51,797 nt of DNA from Cytophagales bacterium. GTDB taxonomy: Bacteria > Bacteroidota > Bacteroidia > Cytophagales > Spirosomataceae. Position numbers and translations under genes: made by a program. The stretch covers positions 1-51,797 of the forward strand of contig JAAFJE010000028.1 in assembly GCA_013298025.1 (NCBI GenBank), given 5' to 3'. Position 1 is the first letter of the stretch, and the number at the start of each line of letters is the position of its first letter. The notes beneath the pieces were generated by a model. That model was not told where the DNA came from and did not search any database. It saw nothing but the letters and a program-made list of their open reading frames with translations. Below, piece after piece: positions 45,273 through 51,797 of the stretch.

Positions 45273-45583
45273 ATCTTCTACAATAAAGAAAACGCATTTG
45301 AAATTAAAGAAAAGACAATTTACAATGAACAAACAGGTATTTACATTTACGAAACAGATAATCAAAGCCAAGAAACAATTATTGCACAAAAGAAATGGTC
45401 AATTACAATAAAGAAACGATAGTTTACAATAAGGAAATAACCAATTAAAAAAAGAAATTACCATCTATACGCAAGAAACAACTAGATACACAAAAAAAAC
45501 AGCCATTTGCATAAAAGAAACAACCGTTAATAATTGATAATTAACTACTTACAATTAAGAAATATAGTTTTGTTACCAAGAAA
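45162..45583. repeat. Degenerate 21-bp-period array (about 20 units)
   Basis: A GAAA-type tetramer recurs at 45162, 181, 202, 225, 246, 267, 288, 309, 330, 351, 372, 392, 413, 434, 454, 475, 496, 517, 536, 559 and 580, that is almost always 21 bases apart. The loose unit consensus is ACAATTTACAATAAAGAAAC. In one frame the units read as a heptapeptide like K-E-T-T-I-Y-N, but single-base slips break the frame at least three times and no start codon or ribosome site precedes it. It is either a decayed repeat protein gene or a non-coding minisatellite. Confidence 0.8.
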
Positions 45584-45837
45584 TAATAAGTAGAAATAAA
45601 GCCACATACCGTTTACTAAGTTTTCTAGGAAATTGTTGGCTTGGGGTTTGGAGATTTTGTGGGAAAATAGTAGGTTGTGTGGGATTTGTTGTCTACTAAA
45701 GGAATGTTTTAAGGAAGATAAAGTCACCATAATGATTGAGTATATTATTGCTTGATTGTTGTGGCGTTTTATTTTACATTGTAGCGGGTGGGTACTCGTT
45801 AGGCTTGATTTAAAAAAAACTTACACAGGCATATAAA

Positions 45838-48800
45838 ATGGATATTTATCAAAAACTTATAGACAGCTTACCAAACCGAATAGCCAAAGAAATATTAAAG
45901 GAATTTGCAGAGCCAAACGTAAATGCCACAAAAAGATGGATTTGGGAATTACTTCAAAATGCAAAAGATTGTGCTTTTTCAGACGGTGTAGATGTGATAA
46001 TTGAACTAACAGATGAATATATAGGGTTTTCTCATAATGGTATGCCTTTTTCCGAAGAAGACGTTATTGGCTTGCTTACAAAAGATTCATCTAAAACACC
46101 AGATTACAGCGATAATGAAAAATATATTTTTTTCGAGAGAATCATATCTGGCGAAAATATTGAAAATGATGAGTTGCAAAAATTTCTCTTAAAAACAGGA
46201 AGATTTGGAACAGGTTTTATGACGACGTACCTTTTAAGTAAAATTATACACTTGAAAACAGTCTATAAAAAAGATGATAATAAATTTGCAATACTTGAAA
46301 TTGACTTAGATAGAGACGCTGACAGTTTACCTTTGATGGAAGAAAAAGTAAGTAATTCATTTAAGATTTTCCATAAAATTAAAAACTTGAATGAAACTAA
46401 TTTTATTCCATTTAAGCCAAGAGAGTTTTTTACTACTTTCAAGTATGTTTTTAATGAAAATGAAATAGCAAAAAAAAATGCAGAAAGTGGAGTGCAAGAC
46501 TTGTTAAAGTCTATTTGTTATACTCTTGCTTTTGTAGATGTAATTAAGTCCTTAAAATTAAATATTCGTGGAGAGGAGAAAATTTTCAAAAAGGTATCGC
46601 CGAATATCATTGAAGGTGTAAATATTGTTAATATTTCTGAAAATGAAGAGAATATACAATTTGTAGTTGTGTCTTCAAAATACAATGCATATCAAATAGC
46701 AGTACCAATTATTACTAATGAGGGAATTACTTCATTAGTAAATTTCGACGAAAAATTAGTAACTCAATATATTTCTTTTCCACTCATAAGCAATGATAAT
46801 TTTGAATTCCCAGTAATTGTAAATAGTCCTCTTTTTAACACAGTTAATGATAGAGACCGTCTTATTATAGAATCTGATACTGATTTAAGTGGCAATGAAA
46901 TTTCAATAAGTAAAGCAAAGTTAAATAAGAAAATATATGAAAATATAATCGACTTGTATTTAACATTGCTTGCTCATGCTTCTAAAAATAATTGGCAAAA
47001 TATTCATTTTTTGGCAAAGTCAAATATGCCAAAAGTAGTTGATAGAGATTGGTTTAATGGGATTCAACAAAAAATACGAGATAAAATTTTAGATTCTGAA
47101 ATAGTTCAACCAGCCAAAGAAGGAAAGCTACTAAAACCTAAAGAAACTTTATTTCCATATTATGAAAATGATAAACAATTTGAAAAATATTGGAATTTAT
47201 GCGTTTCATTTATTGGCGAAAAAATACCAGTATTAGAACAAGCCGAAGTTTGGCAAAAGATTATTTACCCTACTAAAACTGAATATAAATCTTGGAATAT
47301 AGATTTCTGTTTTGATATTGAAAAATTACTTGCTTTAATACAAGGCGAGAATAAAAATTTACAATCAACAAGCGATACTTTTTTTAATGGCGACATCTCA
47401 GAAACAACCGATAAAATAAAGAAAGTTATACAGTTCCTTGAAGATGAAAAACTTGATTTATTAACAAGAACTGAAAACCCGTATAGTATTTTACCAAATT
47501 TAGAAGGCAATTTTGTTTTAAAAAACGAATTGTATAAAAACAAAAATATACCTATTGAATTAATTGAAACTGTTAAGTTGTTCGGGACAGACTATGATTA
47601 TTCTAAAATTTTAATAAAACCTGAATTTGAGGATGTTTTTATAAGTGAGAGCGAAAAAAGTGTCGTTAAGATTTCAAATACTGTTAAATCTGCCATAGAA
47701 AAGTTCATCAAAGAAGGCAAAGAAGATACGGGGAACAGGTTTTTATCTGCAATACTTAATTTGATTTCATACAGTAACGAAAAAAGTTTACCAAAGCAAA
47801 CGGCATTACATGAAATTGCTCTCAAATTTTACCCAGTAAATGAGCAAAATAACAGAAATGTGGATGTTACTATCCTAAATGCAGAACACTTTGAATGGAA
47901 TGCTGCAAACGATTGGCTTATAAACCATATTTTATCGAAATTCAATGAAGCAAACGGATTAAAAGACTTAAATTCTCTAGCATTATTGATATTCAATAGA
48001 AATTATATTCCAAATAATGATAGTGAAGTAGATGAATTTATTAACTCAGTCATATCATTTGTTGAAACATATTACAAAGATTTGTTGCTTAAATTTGCAA
48101 TTATTCCAAATCAAAATAATGATTTTTGCATTTATAATAATAATCTATACAATGATGTAGATGATAAAGAAAACTACAACAAACAAGAAAATAAACATAA
48201 TTATGAAGGACAAATCTCGCCTGACCTAAAAAATATTTTAGTAAAATTTGGACAAAAATATGATTTTAAAAATATTTTAAGACATACAGGTGTAAGCATT
48301 TTACTAAACGAACAGAAAGATACAGAAGATATTTGCAAAAAGCTTGATGAAGTTGTGATAGAGTTTCGTGATAGTTCAGACGCAAACATTAAACAAGCAA
48401 TTAGAGATTTAGATAATTGGATTTCTAAAAAAATATCAACATCTGATGAGAACGAAATAAAAAAAATAAAGCAAGCATTTGGACGCTTTTTTGATGTAAG
48501 AGCAGGAGTTGCCTATAACACATTAAGCATAGTTGAAAAAGAACAATCAGGCAAAATTATCCATAGTGGATATTTAAGCCAATTATCTAAAATTGTACAA
48601 GTCGTTGATAAACATGATGAAAGGGATAAAAGCATATTAATGACTTTTGTTTTAGATAACCTAAAAAAGGCGGATGAAAAAATAGAACAAGAAAAATTTT
48701 ACCGTAGTTTAGGAAAAACTGTTGAAGACATTTTTACAAAAATTACAGGCAGTGATGCAAAAGTGAAAGATAATGGACAGGATTTTTTACTTATGACTTC

Positions 48801-49191
48801 GTTATTAAAAATAGGCATACGTTTAGAGATAAAATCGCGAAGTAAAAATGGGAATTTTGTTTTAATGACAAAAAAACAAGCTGAAACTGCCGTAAATTGC
48901 ACCGAAAAATATGTTTTATGTGTATTTCCCGATATTTCAAATTCTACATCTGACAACTTCAAAGAAAAGGCAAGGTTTGTATTAGACATTAAAGAACTAC
49001 TAAATGACATATACAACAAAACAGAAACCTTTATCGCTGAAAATATTATTGAAAATGACGACCAAAACATACTATTAGAATTTGAAAATAAAACTTATAA
49101 ATATAAAATTAAAAGACTTGTTTGGGAACGGACTAACAAAACACAAGTACTAACGTTTGCTGAATTTGAAAAATTAGTACGAAATAGATAG
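45838..49191 (+). CDS. GHKL (Hsp90-like/sacsin-type) ATPase with C-terminal nuclease-like domain, candidate defence protein
   Basis: 1117 residues. The N-terminus is a GHKL ATPase: N box WELLQNAKD (36-44) with N41, G1 box IGFSHNGMPF (62-71) where Ser-His replaces the usual acidic residue of DNG, and G2 box GRFGTGFMTT (121-130). A long central part has no recognised domain. Near the C-terminus (about 978-1000) is DNGQDFLL followed by RLEIKSRSK (D982, E997-x-K999), a PD-(D/E)xK/DUF3883-like nuclease pattern, then VLMTKKQAETA. ATPase plus nuclease fusions of this kind occur in bacterial defence islands. It stands alone among repeats. Low GC. Confidence 0.75.
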   Translation: MDIYQKLIDSLPNRIAKEILKEFAEPNVNATKRWIWELLQNAKDCAFSDGVDVIIELTDEYIGFSHNGMPFSEEDVIGLLTKDSSKTPDYSDNEKYIFFERIISGENIENDELQKFLLKTGRFGTGFMTTYLLSKIIHLKTVYKKDDNKFAILEIDLDRDADSLPLMEEKVSNSFKIFHKIKNLNETNFIPFKPREFFTTFKYVFNENEIAKKNAESGVQDLLKSICYTLAFVDVIKSLKLNIRGEEKIFKKVSPNIIEGVNIVNISENEENIQFVVVSSKYNAYQIAVPIITNEGITSLVNFDEKLVTQYISFPLISNDNFEFPVIVNSPLFNTVNDRDRLIIESDTDLSGNEISISKAKLNKKIYENIIDLYLTLLAHASKNNWQNIHFLAKSNMPKVVDRDWFNGIQQKIRDKILDSEIVQPAKEGKLLKPKETLFPYYENDKQFEKYWNLCVSFIGEKIPVLEQAEVWQKIIYPTKTEYKSWNIDFCFDIEKLLALIQGENKNLQSTSDTFFNGDISETTDKIKKVIQFLEDEKLDLLTRTENPYSILPNLEGNFVLKNELYKNKNIPIELIETVKLFGTDYDYSKILIKPEFEDVFISESEKSVVKISNTVKSAIEKFIKEGKEDTGNRFLSAILNLISYSNEKSLPKQTALHEIALKFYPVNEQNNRNVDVTILNAEHFEWNAANDWLINHILSKFNEANGLKDLNSLALLIFNRNYIPNNDSEVDEFINSVISFVETYYKDLLLKFAIIPNQNNDFCIYNNNLYNDVDDKENYNKQENKHNYEGQISPDLKNILVKFGQKYDFKNILRHTGVSILLNEQKDTEDICKKLDEVVIEFRDSSDANIKQAIRDLDNWISKKISTSDENEIKKIKQAFGRFFDVRAGVAYNTLSIVEKEQSGKIIHSGYLSQLSKIVQVVDKHDERDKSILMTFVLDNLKKADEKIEQEKFYRSLGKTVEDIFTKITGSDAKVKDNGQDFLLMTSLLKIGIRLEIKSRSKNGNFVLMTKKQAETAVNCTEKYVLCVFPDISNSTSDNFKEKARFVLDIKELLNDIYNKTETFIAENIIENDDQNILLEFENKTYKYKIKRLVWERTNKTQVLTFAEFEKLVRNR

Positions 49192-49196
49192 TTCAA

Positions 49197-49226
49197 GCAC
49201 TTCCACGTTTCTAAACTTGGAAGTGC
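49197..49226 (+). terminator. Hairpin after the ATPase-nuclease gene
   Basis: A 9-bp stem (GCACTTCCA / TGGAAGTGC) with a 12-base loop, 6 bases past the stop codon; followed by CTGTCTTGTCTT, a modest U-rich stretch. Confidence 0.55.
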
Positions 49227-49297
49227 CTGTCTTGTCTTAAAATCAGTCTCGGACTGCTGGCCAAGACACCAAATAAAGACTTTTGTTATCAATTAAT

Positions 49298-49352
49298 TAG
49301 CGATTTACTTACGCTCGTTTCTTTGGAGCAAACTCCAAAGAAGTCGGAAATG
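49298..49352 (+). repeat. TTCTTTGGAG hairpin repeat, copy 1
   Basis: A ~55-bp unit with core hairpin TTCTTTGGAG-CAAA-CTCCAAAGAA (49319-49342), preceded by CTTACGCTCG. It is repeated in direct orientation at 50630-50686. Confidence 0.8.
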
Positions 49353-49357
49353 ATTTA

Positions 49358-49535
49358 ATAGTTCCGTTAGGAACGAAATATTTGCGGCCGTCGCTACGGT
49401 AGAAAAGAATATTGTTTATTTACCTCCAGCCCCAACGGGGCGAAATATTTCGCCCCGTTGGGGCTAGGGATGTATCGTTATATGATTAATACTACCGTAG
49501 CGACGGTCGCAAACATTTCACCTCTACGAGGTTTT
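49358..49535 (-). repeat. Multi-hairpin element, copy B
   Basis: Complete copy in the opposite orientation to A1-A3, with a perfect central palindrome (49428-49465) and both flanking dumbbells intact. It is the best-preserved copy in the window. Confidence 0.88.
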
Positions 49536-49651
49536 AAAAAACAAAGGCAAACGCATGGCGTAACTTATTAGGTTATTTTGAGTATAAGCAACCTGTTATA
49601 TTAGTCATGCCATGAGTAGTAAAATGAACAGTTTAGCTTAAATTATTAGCA

Positions 49652-50218
49652 ATGAATTTGTGGGACATTATTGACCTATTTGTAAATATTTTTAACCTCT
49701 TAGGTGATACAAAGACAAATAAAAAGAGAAAGAAGCCAAGGATTTTCATTTTCTTTAACATTTTACTTGTAATAAGTATTTTGGGGTTGGCTATAGAAGT
49801 ACGTTCTATAGTTACGTTAGTATCTCCGATAATATTCTTAGGGCTTTTTATCATTGTAGGATTTATATTGACATTCGGGACAATCATTCTTCTCTATAAG
49901 TTAGCACTAATAGAAGAGTTAAGGATAGAGGATTTTTTTCATATTCTTATCCCAGTTACGCTAATGACTATTCCACTAGCAAGCTTTGTAAATAGAACTT
50001 ATGAGATTTATACAGAGGAATCACTTGTGCCAATCAGAGAGCTGGTGCATAAGAAAAATATTTCACAAGCCTTAGTAAAACTAGACGGAGAAGAAATGAG
50101 CGTACAAATCCCTAAAACCATTAGTGCTTTGCTACAAAACGGAGATTCAATACTGGTTCAAAAAAAGACAGGGCTAATGGGATTTGCAATAATTGGTGAC
50201 ATAAGAAATGTAAAATAA
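49652..50218 (+). CDS. Small membrane protein of unknown function
   Basis: 188 residues. A basic stretch (KTNKKRKKPR) precedes three hydrophobic segments (about 31-50, 55-85, 95-112); the remaining C-terminal ~75 residues look soluble (SQALVKLDGEEMSVQIPKTIS, then ALLQNGDSILVQKKTG, GFAIIGDIRN). No family recognised. The gene is framed by two direct copies of the multi-hairpin element and by two copies of the TTCTTTGGAG hairpin, so it looks like a cassette. No obvious promoter element was found. Confidence 0.6.
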   Translation: MNLWDIIDLFVNIFNLLGDTKTNKKRKKPRIFIFFNILLVISILGLAIEVRSIVTLVSPIIFLGLFIIVGFILTFGTIILLYKLALIEELRIEDFFHILIPVTLMTIPLASFVNRTYEIYTEESLVPIRELVHKKNISQALVKLDGEEMSVQIPKTISALLQNGDSILVQKKTGLMGFAIIGDIRNVK

Positions 50219-50222
50219 ATGT

Positions 50223-50239
50223 GTGCGTTACTTACGCAC
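50223..50239 (+). terminator. Short hairpin after the small membrane protein gene
   Basis: GTGCGT-TACTT-ACGCAC, 5 bases past the stop codon; a 6-bp stem, so weak. Confidence 0.4.
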
Positions 50240-50265
50240 AAACATAAATTTTTGTTCTTAATTCA

Positions 50266-50425
50266 ATAGTTCCGTTAGGAACGAAATATTTGCGGCCGTC
50301 GCTACGGTAGCAGAAGAATATTGTTTATTCCCCTCCCAACGGCCCCCCGTTGGGGCTAGAGATGTATCGTTATATGATTAATACTACCGTAGCGACGGTC
50401 GCAAACATTTCACCTCTACGAGGTT
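50266..50425 (-). repeat. Multi-hairpin element, copy C
   Basis: Direct copy of element B about 0.9 kb downstream. Outer dumbbells are almost identical to B; the central palindrome has an internal deletion (CCCAACGGCCCCCCGTTGGGG around 50335-50354). Confidence 0.85.
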
Positions 50426-50468
50426 GTTTTGTATGTTAGAAGGAATCGTTGGAGGTTAGCTCAATGCT

Positions 50469-50512
50469 ACTACCGTAGCAACGGTCGCAAATATTTCACC
50501 TCTACGAGGTTT
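50469..50512 (-). repeat. Isolated half multi-hairpin module
   Basis: One dumbbell only: CTACCGTAGCAACGGT, GCAAATATTTCA, CCTCTACGAGG. It shows that dumbbells can occur alone. Confidence 0.75.
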
Positions 50513-50629
50513 TAAAAACCTTGTTAGAAAAAACTCCAAAGAAAGCGGAAATAATTTAAGATTATGTCTTTGTTGGAGTTATCTTCAACAAGATGTGCGT
50601 AGGTATCAAGTTTAATTCTTATTTCACAT

Positions 50630-50686
50630 TTAGCGAGTTGCTTACGCTCGTTTCTTTGGAGAAAACTCCAAAGAAGGCGAGAAATA
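50630..50686 (+). repeat. TTCTTTGGAG hairpin repeat, copy 2
   Basis: Direct repeat of 49298-49352 with core hairpin at 50652-50675 (TTCTTTGGAG-AAAA-CTCCAAAGAA). Its right end abuts the inverted duplication. Confidence 0.8.
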
Positions 50687-50865
50687 TGTTTTCTTCTGTG
50701 TAGATTGTCATTTCCTTGTTTTAAATACCATTTTCTGCATGGTCATTATAGTTTTTTGAAGTGTAAATGCTTGTTTTTCAGTTGTTAACTAAGCTTTCTA
50801 TACGCACCCCCCCCTTTGCATCACTGCAAAGGGGGGTTATCTGTTTGAAAAAACTAAGAATTATT
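50684..50865 (-). repeat. Right arm of the ~175-bp inverted duplication
   Basis: Reverse-complement match to 45097-45272, including a terminator-like stem (CCCCCCTTTGCA / TGCAAAGGGGGG) near 50809-50836. Its loop reads TCAC on the plus strand although the segment is inverted, where GTGA would be expected. The 21-bp array is present only for its first units. Confidence 0.85.
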
Positions 50866-50888
50866 TTCGCCCTTGTTGGAGTTATCTC

Positions 50889-50906
50889 CATAGCCGTCAG
50901 GCTATG
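50889..50906. repeat. Small palindrome at the transposase remnant end
   Basis: CATAGCC-GTCA-GGCTATG, preceded by GTTGGAGTTATCTCC; another short hairpin module at the edge of the transposase remnant. Confidence 0.55.
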
Positions 50907-51674
50907 AGTTGATAATATCTTTAATGTAGGATTTGTATTGTTTGATTCCAGTCTTTTTTTCTCTTTTTTAGCTCTCATCCATAGCTCTTCAAAAATACAT
51001 TTCAACCATTTTTTTAGCCCTATCATTCGTTTTTGAAGATGATTCCAAAATACTTTTAAGTTTTTTTTACAATTTTATAGGCTTTCCATTCACTAAGTTC
51101 AAAGTCTATTTGTTCTCCTATAAAATCATTAAAAAGACTCTGAATATATCCACTCAAAAGAATGGCAATTAGCTTTCCATAGAGATAACATTCAAACCGA
51201 GCAATACTCATTTTACCTATTTTATTAATTTCAAAAATACTCTTCCAAATTTTAAAAAGAACGGGGTCGCCCGCCCGGCTCAATTTGCCATCTAAGCCTA
51301 TAAAAAGGGGATATTTGACTTGTTTTTAGGAGTTCATGTGGTGCATTTGTAATGAAAACATTATACTGAGCTAACTCTTTCTTGAAATCAGAGTTTCGAT
51401 AGGGGATTTTTCTATTTTTTGATTGGTTTTTCTCTCTACTTTCATACTTCTTTAGACGTTTTTGAGCGATGTCTTCTGGTATTTTTTGTAAATGTAAACG
51501 AACTTTGAGTTTATCTTTTGAACCACCTAAATACACCTCTCTATCAAAATTATCTCCTTTTATTTGACTGAAAATATCTGCCCATTCTATTGGTACATAT
51601 TTTCCTTGAATATTTTTAGTAAAAAGATTTGTACCTATTTTATATCTACTAATGAAGAAGCCACCTTTTTTACT
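50907..51674 (-). pseudogene. Decayed IS4-family transposase
   Basis: Leftward remnant of a DDE transposase. From 51674 the frame reads GGFFISRYKIGTNLF and IEWADIF, then GGSKDKLKVRLHLQKIP, VFITNAPHELL and FYRLRWQIE. The last is the IS4 Y-x2-R-x3-E signature with the catalytic Glu. At once after it, a GC-rich 19-base stretch (51260-51278) shifts the frame; the match resumes with LFKIWKS and FECYLYGKLIAILLS. The frame breaks again near 51056, and a plausible tail (FEELWMRAKKEKKRLE) continues in another frame to about 50907. An in-frame stop at 51675 removes the N-terminal third, including the first Asp. Confidence 0.85.
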
Positions 51675-51705
51675 CTACCCGATGATTTTTGATAGTACAA
51701 AATAA

Positions 51706-51746
51706 AAGCTGAATTTTGTGGCGACAAAACACACTAAATTCAGCTT
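51706..51746. repeat. Inverted repeat near the window end
   Basis: An 11-bp perfect stem (AAGCTGAATTT / AAATTCAGCTT) with a 19-base loop between the transposase remnant and a rightward ORF start. It may be a terminator or an IS end. Confidence 0.6.
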
Positions 51747-51750
51747 AGGC

Positions 51751-51797
51751 ATGAGAAACATACTTGATGACAAAACTAAGGAAATCTTAGATAAGGT
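51751..51797 (+). CDS. Start of an unidentified gene, cut by the window edge
   Basis: An ATG at 51751 opens a frame to the edge (MRNILDDKTKEILDK). Only 15 codons are visible, so no product can be named. The position beside IS remnants and a hairpin makes another transposase possible. Confidence 0.35.
   Translation, partial: MRNILDDKTKEILDK

Larger units (their letters stand above)
44947..45837. other. Repeat-rich intergenic region after fumC
   Basis: 891 bases holding the fumC terminator, the left copy of a ~175-bp inverted duplication and a 21-bp-period array, all listed separately. 45600-45837 shows no clear structure. Short open frames (for example 45214-45411, Lys-rich) come from the array. 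Confidence 0.5.
49192..49651. other. Repeat-filled intergenic region
   Basis: 460 bases that carry a hairpin, a TTCTTTGGAG-type repeat and one multi-hairpin element (listed separately), then a module AGTCATGCCATGAGT (49604-49618) related to ones at 26887 and 28052. No gene. Confidence 0.5.
50219..50906. other. Repeat-filled region up to the transposase remnant
   Basis: No gene. It contains a post-gene hairpin, multi-hairpin element C and an extra half-element, the second TTCTTTGGAG unit and the right arm of the inverted duplication. A further hairpin near 50568-50592 (TTTGTTGGAG / CTTCAACAAG) is also present. Confidence 0.5.

Noticed and set aside
45214-45411. Lys-rich ORF of 65 codons
   Set aside because: It is one frame of the degenerate 21-bp array; low complexity and no supporting start signals.
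1-51797. tRNA or rRNA genes
   Set aside because: No GGTTCGAATCC-type T-loop context or rRNA-like conserved block was seen on either strand; short or divergent ones could have been missed by eye.

Overview
The window looks like a chromosomal segment of a Bacteroidota bacterium, most likely a gliding or formerly gliding member of the Cytophagales (Flectobacillus/Arcicella/Runella-like; this placement is inference). Pointers are a type IX secretion type B C-terminal domain, a GldA-type ABC ATPase, a DUF5916 outer-membrane protein, several TAnnTTTG promoter elements, Bacteroidota-style lipoproteins and about 40% GC.

Layout. 0-7 kb: a frameshifted lipocalin-like lipoprotein cut by the window edge, then a leftward heavy-metal RND efflux operon (outer-membrane factor, membrane fusion protein, inner-membrane pump) with a small secreted or membrane protein gene upstream. 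7.4-11.3 kb: housekeeping genes (D-threonine aldolase/D-serine dehydratase family enzyme, thymidine kinase, Mpo1-like protein, RibBA). 11.6-13.9 kb: an AT-rich XhoI/PaeR7I-type restriction-modification pair. 14-18.8 kb: a T9SS cargo protein, then a rightward cluster ybaB, gldA-like, HAD phosphatase, dtd and a small membrane protein. 18.9-26.5 kb: a lipoprotein, an amino-acid permease, a DUF5916 protein, and a translationally coupled thiolase plus fused succinyl-CoA:3-ketoacid CoA-transferase, which together would handle acetoacetate.

The accessory part runs from 26.5 to about 31 kb and from 35 to the end. After the thiolase operon comes an eight-unit, 41-bp hairpin tandem repeat, then three copies of a roughly 170-bp multi-hairpin element, a DUF2251 gene and a complete DpnII-like (GATC) system: duplex-DNA methylase, endonuclease and a second beta-class methylase. 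polA and an Mla-type ATPase follow. Next is an AT-rich block with a 7TM histidine kinase/NarL regulator pair and two exported proteins of unknown function. Then come a Dabb/DUF1080 pair with a divergent AraC regulator, and fumarase.

Behind fumC lie a degenerate 21-bp-period array, a 1117-residue GHKL-ATPase/nuclease-like protein (candidate defence gene), a small membrane protein framed by two direct copies of the multi-hairpin element, an inverted duplicate of the fumC terminator region, and a decayed IS4-type transposase.

The most striking genome-scale signal is near-absence of GATC. Reading the window by eye I find nine sites, where roughly 150-190 are expected from composition. All nine lie between 28.8 and 40.5 kb, inside the DpnII-like genes and the kinase/exported-protein block. 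This points to long-term GATC avoidance in the host lineage and marks those blocks as recent arrivals. No rRNA, tRNA or CRISPR array was seen.
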